DNA of 64,000 nt from Synechococcus sp. CS-1329 (GTDB taxonomy: Bacteria > Cyanobacteriota > Cyanobacteriia > PCC-6307 > Cyanobiaceae): positions 1 through 64,000 of the forward strand of contig NZ_JAHLYS010000037.1 of the NCBI RefSeq assembly GCF_025128055.1, in the 5' to 3' direction. The number at the start of each line of letters is the position of its first letter. Position 1 is the first letter of the stretch. Both the position numbers and the translations under genes were made by a program. The notes beneath the pieces were generated by a model, which was given only the letters and a program-made list of their open reading frames with translations, was not told the DNA's origin and did not search any database. This document shows, in pieces, positions 9,298-16,908 of this stretch.

Positions 9298-9627
9298 ATG
9301 GCCAAGCCTTCGGGGCGTCAAGCGCGGCGCCGCTCCACCCATTCGTCGAAGCGGCCGTCCCGCCGCCGCTCAAGCTGGCTGCACGGGCTCTCCACCCTGC
9401 TCAGCGTGGCCAGCCAGGGGGAGCGCCTGGCGGAGCAGGAGCGGGACAGCCCCACTGAACTCTCCAGCTCCGGCCGGCGACTGGGCCAGCGGCTGGAGCT
9501 CGGTCAACGTCTGCTCAATCCCCTGCCCGCTGTCCTGAGGAGCGAGCCCTCCCAGGAGCAGTGGCTCTGGCGTGCCCTGCGCTGGGGCGGCGGCGGGCTG
9601 ATCCTGGCCTGGTGGCTGCTGCGCTAG
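9298..9627 (+). CDS. Basic protein with a C-terminal membrane anchor, unknown
   Basis: The 109-residue product has a very basic N-terminus (KPSGRQARRRS...RPSRRRSS), a central helical section and a single C-terminal hydrophobic helix (GGGGLILAWWLLR). It looks like a tail-anchored membrane protein. No family recognised. Its stop overlaps that of the convergent gene by three bases. Confidence 0.5.
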   Translation: MAKPSGRQARRRSTHSSKRPSRRRSSWLHGLSTLLSVASQGERLAEQERDSPTELSSSGRRLGQRLELGQRLLNPLPAVLRSEPSQEQWLWRALRWGGGGLILAWWLLR

Positions 9628-9962
9628 GCCGCCAGCACCAGCTCAGGGGCCGCCTCGATCACCTCCACCAGAAAAGGACTGCCCACAGCGAAGGGGCCAC
9701 CACTGGCAAACAGCACATCCTTGGTGGGCGCCGGCAGCGGGCGCTGCAGCTGGCTGCGCTGCCAGGCGTGGTAAAGCGAGCGGCGGTGGCGATCCTCCTG
9801 AAACACGAGCCGGTCGGCGCCCGAGCTGGGGCTCTCACCCGCCAGCAGGGGGGTACGCAGGCGAATGCCATAGCCATGGGCCTCGATCTGCACATGGCCT
9901 TCCATCAGAACCGTCTGAAAGGACCAGCCCTGGAGCCAGCGCAGATGAAAGGGATTGGACAT
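9624..9962 (-). CDS. Conserved-looking hypothetical protein
   Basis: ATG 9962 gives 112 residues starting MSNPFHLRWLQGWSFQTVLMEG. The composition is that of a normal soluble protein with beta-strand-like sequence (HVQIEAHGYGIRLRTPLL, PFLVEVIEAAPELVL). Upstream in-frame sequence to 10082 is possible but overlaps the neighbouring methyltransferase. No domain recognised. Confidence 0.5.
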   Translation of the reverse strand: MSNPFHLRWLQGWSFQTVLMEGHVQIEAHGYGIRLRTPLLAGESPSSGADRLVFQEDRHRRSLYHAWQRSQLQRPLPAPTKDVLFASGGPFAVGSPFLVEVIEAAPELVLAA

Positions 9963-10057
9963 CAGGCGAAACACCCCGAGTAACGAAAACCTATTCACAT
10001 TCGGCAAATCCTGCAGGATCTGGCCGAGCGATGGGCTTCCGGCACCGCTGACTCCGC

Positions 10058-11119
10058 TCAGGCCAGGGGCTTGCTGGCGCACCAGACCCGGGTCATGAAG
10101 TGGGAGTGGGCACTGATGCCGGCGAAACCAGCCTGGGCCAGGCGCGCTTCGATGTCGTCGGAGATGTAGTCGCGGTAGTAGGGCTCATGGAAGGCCCGGC
10201 GGAAATTCTCCAGCACCGCGGCGAACTCGGGGGAATCGGCCAGCTGGATCGAATCGGCCAGCACCAGCACACCGCCGGGCTCCATCACCCGGAAGCACTC
10301 CTGCAACACGTTCTGGCGGGCTTCAGGCGGGAGCTCATGGAAGAGGAACACGCAGCTCACCGCCTGGAAGGTGGCGTCGGCGAAGGGCAGCGCCTCGCCA
10401 TTGCCCTGCACCAGCTGGGGCAGCTCCCCCGGCAACTGGCTGAGGCAACGGTTGGCCTCACGCAGATAGGAGGCCGAGAGATCGAGGCCCACCAGCTGGA
10501 TCTCGCCCAGGCCCCCGCGCAGCTGACGCAGGGTGCGGCCGGTGCCGGTGGCCACATCCAGCAGACGCAGCTGGCCGGGCGAGCGCTGGGAGAATGCCCT
10601 CAGGCCCCGCTTGAGCGGGGCAATCAGGCGGCGACGCATGGCATCGGCGCTGCCGTTGAACAGGATCTCCACCTGAAGGTCGTAGAGGGCGGCGGAGTGA
10701 TCGCTCAGGTAGCCATCGGTCTGGTGGTGAAAGTTCTGGAGGTAATAGGCGGGGTAGTCCTCGGGACGCACATCACGGGGCAGGTCCCGCACCTTGCGCT
10801 GGGTGCGGCGGTTCCACTGGCGGGGGGTGTCCAGCCAGACCAGGGGATAGCGGGCCGCCCAGTCGAGCCAGGGAGCATCGAAGAGCAGAGAGGGCGGGTA
10901 GAGGCCGCTCTCGGCCTCCTGCCAGTCGGTCTCCAGCAGCCGGTCCATCGAGGCCTTGAGGGCCATGGTCATCGGCGCCGGCACCGGCACCGTCTGGGGG
11001 GCGCCCTGGGGATCCACCAGGCGCATCAGCCGGCCACCCAGCTCCTTATGGGCCAGACCCATGATCGTCTTGCCCTGCTGCAGGGCCTGGTAGGCGAACT
11101 TGCTGACGGTGTCGGGCAT
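10058..11119 (-). CDS. SAM-dependent class I methyltransferase
   Basis: The 353-residue protein has an N-terminal extension of about 160 residues rich in aromatic residues. A Rossmann methyltransferase domain follows: motif I LLDVATGTGRTLRQL, the acidic ribose contact VGLDLS, and ALPFADATFQAVSCVFLFHELP as in UbiE/MenG-like enzymes. The extended N-terminus sets it apart from quinone methyltransferases. The substrate is unknown. It lies downstream of glnA on the same strand, 68 bases away. Confidence 0.82.
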   Translation of the reverse strand: MPDTVSKFAYQALQQGKTIMGLAHKELGGRLMRLVDPQGAPQTVPVPAPMTMALKASMDRLLETDWQEAESGLYPPSLLFDAPWLDWAARYPLVWLDTPRQWNRRTQRKVRDLPRDVRPEDYPAYYLQNFHHQTDGYLSDHSAALYDLQVEILFNGSADAMRRRLIAPLKRGLRAFSQRSPGQLRLLDVATGTGRTLRQLRGGLGEIQLVGLDLSASYLREANRCLSQLPGELPQLVQGNGEALPFADATFQAVSCVFLFHELPPEARQNVLQECFRVMEPGGVLVLADSIQLADSPEFAAVLENFRRAFHEPYYRDYISDDIEARLAQAGFAGISAHSHFMTRVWCASKPLA

Positions 11120-11187
11120 GGGGTGCCGGGGAAGAGGCGGCGCTCAAGGTCCTCCATTTCAGCCGATCCGCCTGGTCGCCGCGAGGT

Positions 11188-12609
11188 TCAAGCGTCGTAG
11201 TAGAGGCTGAATTCGTAGGGATGGGGTCGCTGCCGCAGCTGTTGCACCTCCTCGGATTTGAGGGCGATCCAGGTGCTGATCAACTCTGAGCTGAACACAT
11301 CCCCAGCCAGCAGATAGTCATGGTCGGCCCCGAGGGCCGCCAGCGCTCCCTCCAGGGAGGCGGGCACCGTGGCGATCCGGGCCAGATCCTCTGGAGGCAA
11401 GCTGAACAGGTCGAGGTCCATCCCCTCGCCCGGGTCGATCTGCTGACGGATGCCATCGAGCCCGGCCATCATCAGAGCGGAGAAGGCCAGGTAGGGATTG
11501 GCCATGGCATCGGCGCTGCGGAACTCCAGACGCTTGGCCCGGGGGTCATCGCCGCTGAGGGGAATGCGCACCGCTGCGGAACGATTGCCCTGGGAATAGA
11601 CCAGATTCACTGGCGCCTCGAAGCCGGGCACCAGGCGCTTGTAGCTGTTGGTGGTGGGGTTGGTGAAGGCCAGCAGACTCGGGGCATGGCGCAGCAGTCC
11701 GCCGATGTACCAGCGGGCCGTCTGGGAAAGGTCGGCGTAGGTGCCCAGTCCGAAGAACAGCGGTTGGCCCTCGCGCCAGAGGCTCTGGTGCACATGCATG
11801 CCGCTGCCGTTGTCGGCGAAGACGGGCTTGGGCATGAACGTGGCGGTGCGGCCGTATTTACGGGCCACATTGCGCACCACGTACTTGTAGATCATCACGT
11901 TGTCGGCCGAGTTGATCAGCTCGGCGAACCTGATGCCCAGCTCCTGCTGGCCAGCGGCCGCCACTTCGTGGTGATGCTTCTCGATCGGCACCCCCAGCTG
12001 AGCCATGGTCAGCAGCATCTCGCTGCGGATGTCCTGGAAGGTGTCGCTGGGGGGAACGGGGAAGTAGCCCTCCTTCGCGTTCATCTTGTAGGCCAGATTG
12101 CCGCCCTCCTCCAGCCGGCCGCTGTTCCAGCCAGCTTCGATCGAATCGACGCTGTAGAAGCAGCCCCCCTCACTGGAGCCGTAGCGCACGTCCTCAAACA
12201 GGAAGAACTCCAGTTCAGGGCCGAAGTAGGCGGTGTCCGCCAGACCGGTGCCAGCCAGATGAGCCAGGGCCCGCTGGGCCAGGGAGCGGGGACACCTTCC
12301 ATAGGGCTCACCGCTGCGGGGCTCCTGGATCGAGCAGATCAGACTGAGGGTCTTGTGACGGAGAAAGGGGTCGATCCAGGCCGTGGTGGGATCGGGCACG
12401 ATCGCCATGTCGGATTCGTGGATCGCCTTCCAGCCCCGGATCGAGGAGCCATCGAAGGCCAGCCCGGTCTCAAAGGAGGCCTCATCCAGCAGGTCGGTGC
12501 AGACGGTGAGGTGCTGCCACTTGCCATGGAGATCAGCGAACTTGAGGTCGATCAGCTCAATGCCCTCCTCCCTGATCTGGCGAAGCACGTCCTGGGCTGA
12601 GTTGGCCAT
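11188..12609 (-). CDS. glnA: Glutamine synthetase type I
   Basis: GlnA joins ammonium to glutamate using ATP, the entry point of nitrogen into metabolism; it works as a dodecamer in the cytoplasm. The 473 residues match the usual length. Visible motifs are the latch loop FDGSSIRGW, the ELEFFLFE metal site, [22 protein letters not shown] and NRSAAVRIP. The loop that carries the adenylylated tyrosine in enterobacteria (NLYDLPPEE) reads [11 protein letters not shown] here, with Phe402 in place of Tyr, so this control cannot operate. ATG 12609 is chosen; upstream in-frame sequence is leader. I did not find a clean NtcA site. Confidence 0.97.
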   Translation of the reverse strand: MANSAQDVLRQIREEGIELIDLKFADLHGKWQHLTVCTDLLDEASFETGLAFDGSSIRGWKAIHESDMAIVPDPTTAWIDPFLRHKTLSLICSIQEPRSGEPYGRCPRSLAQRALAHLAGTGLADTAYFGPELEFFLFEDVRYGSSEGGCFYSVDSIEAGWNSGRLEEGGNLAYKMNAKEGYFPVPPSDTFQDIRSEMLLTMAQLGVPIEKHHHEVAAAGQQELGIRFAELINSADNVMIYKYVVRNVARKYGRTATFMPKPVFADNGSGMHVHQSLWREGQPLFFGLGTYADLSQTARWYIGGLLRHAPSLLAFTNPTTNSYKRLVPGFEAPVNLVYSQGNRSAAVRIPLSGDDPRAKRLEFRSADAMANPYLAFSALMMAGLDGIRQQIDPGEGMDLDLFSLPPEDLARIATVPASLEGALAALGADHDYLLAGDVFSSELISTWIALKSEEVQQLRQRPHPYEFSLYYDA

Positions 12610-12646
12610 GGGGGCAGAGAAGAGCGGAGGGGAGAAAGGCGGGCCA

Positions 12647-12666
12647 CTGGCCGCCGAAGGCGCCAG
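12647..12666 (-). other. Hairpin in the glnA leader
   Basis: In the glnA transcript orientation this 20-base stretch folds into an 8-bp stem with one bulged G and a three-base TTC loop. It ends 38 bases before the start codon. It may affect mRNA stability or translation; no known riboswitch was recognised. Confidence 0.35.
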
Positions 12667-12780
12667 CAGGGACCGAGACTTGGGGCAATCCCGCAGGCCC
12701 TTGATGTCTGTTGTAACCCTCGCTCGGTGCCCGGGGATGGGGAAGCCGGGGGCCCGGGCTGCGTAACCGTTTCTGTCAGA

Positions 12781-12817
12781 TTGGCCAGATCCCATGTCTG
12801 GACAGGGATCTGGCCAA
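12781..12817. promoter_or_regulatory. 13-bp perfect inverted repeat between glnA and apcF
   Basis: TTGGCCAGATCCC (12781-12793) is repeated exactly in inverted form as GGGATCTGGCCAA (12805-12817). The 11-base spacer holds a further inner palindrome, TGTC-TG-GACA. The element ends 44 bases before apcF and lies about 170 bases upstream of glnA. If TAGCTT at 12828 is the apcF -10 box, the right arm covers its -35 region, as expected for an operator. In RNA it would form a strong stem-loop; no T-run follows. Confidence 0.6.
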
Positions 12818-12827
12818 ACTCAGGTGC

Positions 12828-12833
12828 TAGCTT
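12828..12833 (+). promoter_or_regulatory. Candidate -10 box for apcF
   Basis: TAGCTT lies 28 bases before the apcF ATG, which would give a short leader of roughly 20 bases. A small TGAGA-CGA-TCTCA hairpin (12844-12856) sits just before the start codon, and no Shine-Dalgarno sequence is seen. Confidence 0.35.
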
Positions 12834-12861
12834 CCGCAGCAGGTGAGACGATCTCAACGTC

Positions 12862-13380
12862 ATGCGCGATGCCATCACCGGTCTGATCGGCCGGTATGAC
12901 CAGCTGGGGCGCTACCTCGATCGCGACGCGATCGACCGCATCGCCACCTACCACTCCCAGGCCGAAGTGCGTCTGGCCGCCGTGGAACTGATCAACCGTG
13001 AGGCGGCGGAGATCGTCCGCGATGCCAGCCGGCGTCTGTTCGAGCAGGATCCCGAACTGCTGCTGCCCGGTGGCAACGCCTACACCACCCGTCGGCTGTC
13101 CGCCTGCCTGCGGGACATGGACTACTTCCTGCGTTACGCCAGCTACGCGCTGGTGGCCGACGACCCCACCATCCTCAACGAGCGCGTCCTCAACGGCCTC
13201 GACGACACCTACAAGAGCCTGGGGGTGCCCACGGGGCCCACAGTGCGCAGCATCGTGCTGTTGGGTGAAGTGCTGGCCGAGCGGCTCTCCGAGGCAGGCC
13301 TGAACCCAGGGGAGCTGATCCGCGCTCCGTTCGAGCACATGGCCCGTGGCCTGGCCGACACCAATGTCAGGGCCAGCTGA
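12862..13380 (+). CDS. apcF: Allophycocyanin beta-18 subunit (core-linker-associated)
   Basis: ApcF replaces one allophycocyanin beta chain in the terminal-emitter trimers of the phycobilisome core. The 172 residues match ApcF in length and are longer than ApcB. The sequence has the phycobiliprotein fold, the chromophore cysteine in LSACLRDMDY (Cys82) and the asparagine in PGGNAYTTRR (Asn72), which is methylated in this family. The N-terminus MRDAITGLIGRYDQLGRYLDRDAID is ApcF-like, not ApcB-like. The apcEABC genes are not in the window, as is common for the separately located apcF. Confidence 0.93.
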   Translation: MRDAITGLIGRYDQLGRYLDRDAIDRIATYHSQAEVRLAAVELINREAAEIVRDASRRLFEQDPELLLPGGNAYTTRRLSACLRDMDYFLRYASYALVADDPTILNERVLNGLDDTYKSLGVPTGPTVRSIVLLGEVLAERLSEAGLNPGELIRAPFEHMARGLADTNVRAS

Positions 13381-13399
13381 GAGCCACTGGCTCCCTGCT

Positions 13400-13405
13400 T
13401 AGGCT
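13400..13405 (+). promoter_or_regulatory. Candidate -10 box for the aminotransferase gene
   Basis: TAGGCT lies 33 bases before the TTG start at 13439, in the 58-base gap after apcF. No -35 element is obvious. Confidence 0.25.
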
Positions 13406-13438
13406 GACGTCCACCGATCCTTCGTTGCTCTGCAGGTC

Positions 13439-14647
13439 TTGGTCACCCTGTCTTCCTCCCTTTCCACCGCCCCCGCGGACATCGTCAGCGATCGCCACCG
13501 GCTGCAGCTGGGGCCCATCGCCACACCGGATCGCCTGCTGCTCGGCCCAGGTCCATCGAACGCCCACCCCACGGTGCTGCAGGCTCTCGCCCGCAATCCG
13601 ATCGGCCACCTGGATCCGCTCTACATCGAGCTGATGTCAGAGGTGCAGGATCTGCTGCGCTACGCCTGGCAGACCGAGAACCGGCTCACCATTCCCATGA
13701 GCGGCACCGGCAGTGCCGCCATGGAGGCCACCCTGGCCAACACCATCGAGCCGGGCGACAAGGTGCTGGTGGCGGTCAAGGGCTATTTCGGCCTGCGCCT
13801 GGTGGATATGGCCGGGCGCTACCGAGCCGAGGTGGCCACGATCGAGCGCCCCTGGGGCGAAGCCTTCACGCTCGCTGAGATCGAGCAGGGCCTGATCAAG
13901 CACCGCCCAGCGATCCTGGCGATGGTGCATGCCGAAACTTCCACCGGCGTCTGCCAGCCGATGGAGGGTATCGGCGAGCTCTGCCGCCGCCACAACTGCC
14001 TGCTCCTCCTCGACACGGTCACCTCCCTCGGGGCCGTGCCGCTGCACCTTGACGCCTGGGGTGTCGACCTGGCCTACAGCTGCAGCCAGAAAGGACTGAG
14101 CTGCCCCCCAGGCCTTGGCCCCTTCACCATGGGCGAGCGGGCTGAGGCCAAGCTGGCGGCCCGCAGCGGCAAGGTGCCCAACTGGTACCTGGATGTCTCG
14201 CTGCTCAACCAGTACTGGGGCAGCAACCGGGTGTATCACCACACCGCCCCGGTGAACATGAACTTCGGCATGCGCGAAGCCCTGCGCCTGCTCGCCGAGG
14301 AGGGCCTGGAGAACGCCTGGAGCCGCCACCGCAGCAACGCTGAGCGCCTCTGGACGGGCCTGGAGCGCCTCGGCCTGGAGCTGCACGTGCCCGATCACCT
14401 GCGTCTGCCCACCCTCACCACGGTGCGCATTCCCGAGGGCATCGATGGCAAGGCCTTCTCCCTTCACCTGCTCAACAGCCATGGCATCGAGGTGGGCGGT
14501 GGTCTCGGTGCCCTCGCCGGCAAGGTCTGGCGCATCGGCCTGATGGGGTACAATAGCCAGCCGGAGAACGTCGATCTGCTGCTCAACCTGCTGGAGACGG
14601 AACTGCCCGCCTTCCGTCAGTCACCAGCTGCGGCAGCGATCGCCTGA
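13439..14647 (+). CDS. Class V aminotransferase (serine/alanine-glyoxylate type)
   Basis: This PLP enzyme of 402 residues belongs to the alanine-glyoxylate / serine-pyruvate aminotransferase family, which converts glyoxylate to glycine. In cyanobacteria that role fits photorespiration. Visible features are LLGPGPSNAHPTVLQAL near the N-terminus, GTGSAAMEATLANTIEPGDKVLV, the cofactor aspartate in LLLDTVTSLG and the Schiff-base lysine in SCSQKGLSCPPGLGP. The start appears to be TTG 13439; the first 20 residues are poorly conserved in type. Its 3' end overlaps the convergent tadA by 31 bases. Confidence 0.88.
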   Translation: MVTLSSSLSTAPADIVSDRHRLQLGPIATPDRLLLGPGPSNAHPTVLQALARNPIGHLDPLYIELMSEVQDLLRYAWQTENRLTIPMSGTGSAAMEATLANTIEPGDKVLVAVKGYFGLRLVDMAGRYRAEVATIERPWGEAFTLAEIEQGLIKHRPAILAMVHAETSTGVCQPMEGIGELCRRHNCLLLLDTVTSLGAVPLHLDAWGVDLAYSCSQKGLSCPPGLGPFTMGERAEAKLAARSGKVPNWYLDVSLLNQYWGSNRVYHHTAPVNMNFGMREALRLLAEEGLENAWSRHRSNAERLWTGLERLGLELHVPDHLRLPTLTTVRIPEGIDGKAFSLHLLNSHGIEVGGGLGALAGKVWRIGLMGYNSQPENVDLLLNLLETELPAFRQSPAAAAIA

Positions 14648-15126
14648 GCTCGCCGCCAGCGCCTGAACCAGCTCTCCAGCAGCTCGCGGGCCTCCGGCCC
14701 GCGCACACCCGCCAGCACCTCCATGTGGTGATGGGCACTGGGGTCTGCCGCCAGATCGAGGCAGCCGCCCAGGGCACCGCGCTTGGCATCAGCGGCGGCG
14801 AACACCACCCGACCCATACGGGCCTGGATCAGAGCGCCGGCGCACATCGGACAGGGCTCCAGGGTCACCAGCAGGCTGCAGGCATTGAAGCGCCAGTCGT
14901 CGAGCAGGCGGGCGGCCTGGCTGAGCGCCACCAGCTCGGCATGGCCCAGGGGATCCTGCTGGGTCTGACGACGGTTCGTACCCCAGCCCAGAGCCTGACC
15001 AGCTCCATCGAGCACCACGGCCGCCACAGGGATCTCGCCGGCCTCACCCGCCCGCCGGGCCATCCGCAGCAACCGCTCCATCCAGAGCTGCTGACTGCTG
15101 AGCGGCAGGGGGGCAGGCGGGCGCAT
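14617..15126 (-). CDS. tadA: tRNA-specific adenosine-34 deaminase
   Basis: TadA converts adenosine to inosine at the wobble position of tRNA-Arg(ACG). The 169-residue protein has the zinc-dependent deaminase signature: GHAELVAL supplies the His and catalytic Glu, and EPCPMCAGAL the two zinc cysteines. I chose ATG 15126, which precedes a short Pro-rich leader and the normal core; a longer frame to 15198 overlaps the divergent gene. The start lies 40 bases from the opposite-strand ATG at 15167. Confidence 0.92.
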   Translation of the reverse strand: MRPPAPLPLSSQQLWMERLLRMARRAGEAGEIPVAAVVLDGAGQALGWGTNRRQTQQDPLGHAELVALSQAARLLDDWRFNACSLLVTLEPCPMCAGALIQARMGRVVFAAADAKRGALGGCLDLAADPSAHHHMEVLAGVRGPEARELLESWFRRWRRAQAIAAAAGD

Positions 15127-15166
15127 GGCATCAGGCCGCGGCCGGCCCCAGTCACAGGAGAGAATG

Positions 15167-16657
15167 ATGGCCCCGACCGCCTTGCCCTTGGCCGTCACGC
15201 CACACCAGGAGCGGGCACTCGATCCCCTGCCCTTCGCCGCACCGGACGCCTTTGATGCGGATCTGGAGGCTTTTCTCCAGGACGCCTCCCATCAGCTCTG
15301 CCACTGGCTGGGATCCGCCGTGAGCCGTCCGCCACTGCCGGGGCTGAGCTTGCTGCCGGCCGTGGAGCCGGAGCACAGGGGGCTGGGCGCCGAGCGGCTG
15401 CTGGCGGATCTGCATCTGGTGATGGAGGGGGCCTACAACCCCAACCACCCCGGCGCCCTGGCCCACCTCGATCCACCCCCTCTGAGCGCCTCGCTGGTGG
15501 GGGATCTGATCTGCGCCGGACTGAACAACAATCTGCTGGCCGAAGAACTCTCCCCCTCGCTCAGCCGGCTGGAGCGCAGCCTCTGCGGCTGGCTGGCCAG
15601 GCGGCTGGGCCTGGGGGAGCACTCCGGCGGAGTACCCGCCAGCGGTGGCAGCCTCAGCAATCTGATGGCCCTGGTGACGGCCCGGGAAAGCCGCGGCCTG
15701 CGCGGCGTTTCTGAGGCCGTGGTCCTCTGCGGCCTCGACAGCCACACCTCGCTGGAGAAGGCCGCGATGGTGATGGGTCTTCCGGCCGCATCCCTGCGCC
15801 GTCTGCCCCTCGATCACGACGGCCGCCTGGAGCCGGAGCGGGTGGCTGAGTGCCTGGAGGCCCTGAGCGCCGCTGGCCTGCCGGTGATCGCCCTGGTGGC
15901 CACCGCCGGCACCACCGTGCGCGGAGCCGTGGATCCCCTGGTGGCACTGGCCGCCCTCTGCCGCCGCCATGGCGTCTGGCTGCACATCGATGCCGCCATC
16001 GGCGGGGTGCTGGGCCTCAGTGAACGCCACCGCCAGCGGGTGGAAGGTCTGGCTCTGGCGGATTCAATCACGATCAACCCGCAGAAGCTGCTGGGAATCA
16101 CCAAGACCTCCTCGCTGCTGCTGCTGGCTGATCCCTCCGCCCTGGAGCGAAGCTTCGCCACGGGCCTGCCCTACATGGAGCTCAGCCGCGAAGGGGGCCA
16201 TGGGGGCGAGTGCGGCCTGCAGGGCAGCCGCGGCGCCGAGATTCTCAAGCTGTGGCTGGGACTGCGCCAGCTGGGCCTCGAGGGCATCGAGGCCGTGATC
16301 GAGGGGGCGATTCAGCGGCGGCGCACTCTGCAGCAGCTGCTGCAGAGTGCGCATGAGACCGGCGAGCTCAGCCTGCTGAGCGGCCCGCTGCACCTGCTGG
16401 CCTTCCGGCCCAGCCAGCTGGGGGCCAGCGGCTGCGAGCAGTGGTCGCAGCAGTGCCGCCAGCAGCTGCTCGCCCACGATCTGATGCTCTCGCGCCCCCG
16501 TTATCAGGGAAAGCACCACCTCAAGGCGGTGCTGGGCAATCCCCACACCGAGGAGGAGCATCTGCAGCTCCTTGCCGCGCTGGTCCGTCAGTCGTTGCCG
16601 CCACGCACCAGCGGTCATGGTGGAGCCGGCCCAGGCCCCAGTGAGCAGCAGCCATGA
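15167..16657 (+). CDS. PLP-dependent group II decarboxylase family protein
   Basis: The protein has about 497 residues and the fold of the group II decarboxylases (glutamate, tyrosine, 2,4-diaminobutyrate and aspartate decarboxylases). The cofactor aspartate lies in WLHIDAAIGG (Asp275) and the Schiff-base lysine in SITINPQKLLGITKTSS (Lys307). The canonical context is a His before the lysine (D/N-P-H-K); here it is Gln. An AGGAG sequence at 15156-15160 favours ATG 15167, with ATG 15164 possible. Candidate products include beta-alanine or a diamine; the sequence does not decide. Confidence 0.8.
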   Translation: MAPTALPLAVTPHQERALDPLPFAAPDAFDADLEAFLQDASHQLCHWLGSAVSRPPLPGLSLLPAVEPEHRGLGAERLLADLHLVMEGAYNPNHPGALAHLDPPPLSASLVGDLICAGLNNNLLAEELSPSLSRLERSLCGWLARRLGLGEHSGGVPASGGSLSNLMALVTARESRGLRGVSEAVVLCGLDSHTSLEKAAMVMGLPAASLRRLPLDHDGRLEPERVAECLEALSAAGLPVIALVATAGTTVRGAVDPLVALAALCRRHGVWLHIDAAIGGVLGLSERHRQRVEGLALADSITINPQKLLGITKTSSLLLLADPSALERSFATGLPYMELSREGGHGGECGLQGSRGAEILKLWLGLRQLGLEGIEAVIEGAIQRRRTLQQLLQSAHETGELSLLSGPLHLLAFRPSQLGASGCEQWSQQCRQQLLAHDLMLSRPRYQGKHHLKAVLGNPHTEEEHLQLLAALVRQSLPPRTSGHGGAGPGPSEQQP

Positions 16658-16908
16658 GCGATCAGCAACCCCAGAGCAATCCCCGCGGACGCTGGGTGGC
16701 CATCGTCACCGGTGCCCTGTCGATCCTGATCGGTGTGCTCTACCTCGGCCTGATCACGGTGCTCGACGCCCGGGGCCCCCTCCAGCCCCCTCCCCCCGAG
16801 GCCCTGGGCGTGGTGGCAACTGCCGATCCCGCCGCCGCTGCAGCGGTTCCACCACCCGCCGCAGGGCCACCTCCAGAAAACCGCGCAACGCCCCCTCCCG
16901 CCGGTTGA
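16654..16908 (+). CDS. Small single-pass membrane protein with Pro-rich tail
   Basis: The 84-residue frame starts in an ATGA overlap with the decarboxylase stop. A polar N-terminus is followed by one membrane helix (WVAIVTGALSILIGVLYLGLITVL, about residues 14-37) and a Pro/Ala-rich tail. The last 155 bases are antisense to the 3' end of the GTPase gene, and the low-complexity tail is what that antisense DNA would encode by chance. The first 45 or so residues look genuine; the tail may result from loss of an earlier stop. Function unknown. Confidence 0.55.
   Translation: MSDQQPQSNPRGRWVAIVTGALSILIGVLYLGLITVLDARGPLQPPPPEALGVVATADPAAAAAVPPPAAGPPPENRATPPPAG

Noticed and set aside
12610-12720. 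Glutamine riboswitch in the glnA leader
   Set aside because: I looked for the conserved glnA RNA motif sequences and did not find them. Only a simple hairpin is present.
12763-12776. GTA-N8-TGT upstream of glnA resembling an NtcA site
   Set aside because: The right half should be TAC. One half-site match is expected by chance, and no suitably spaced -10 box for glnA follows on the minus strand.
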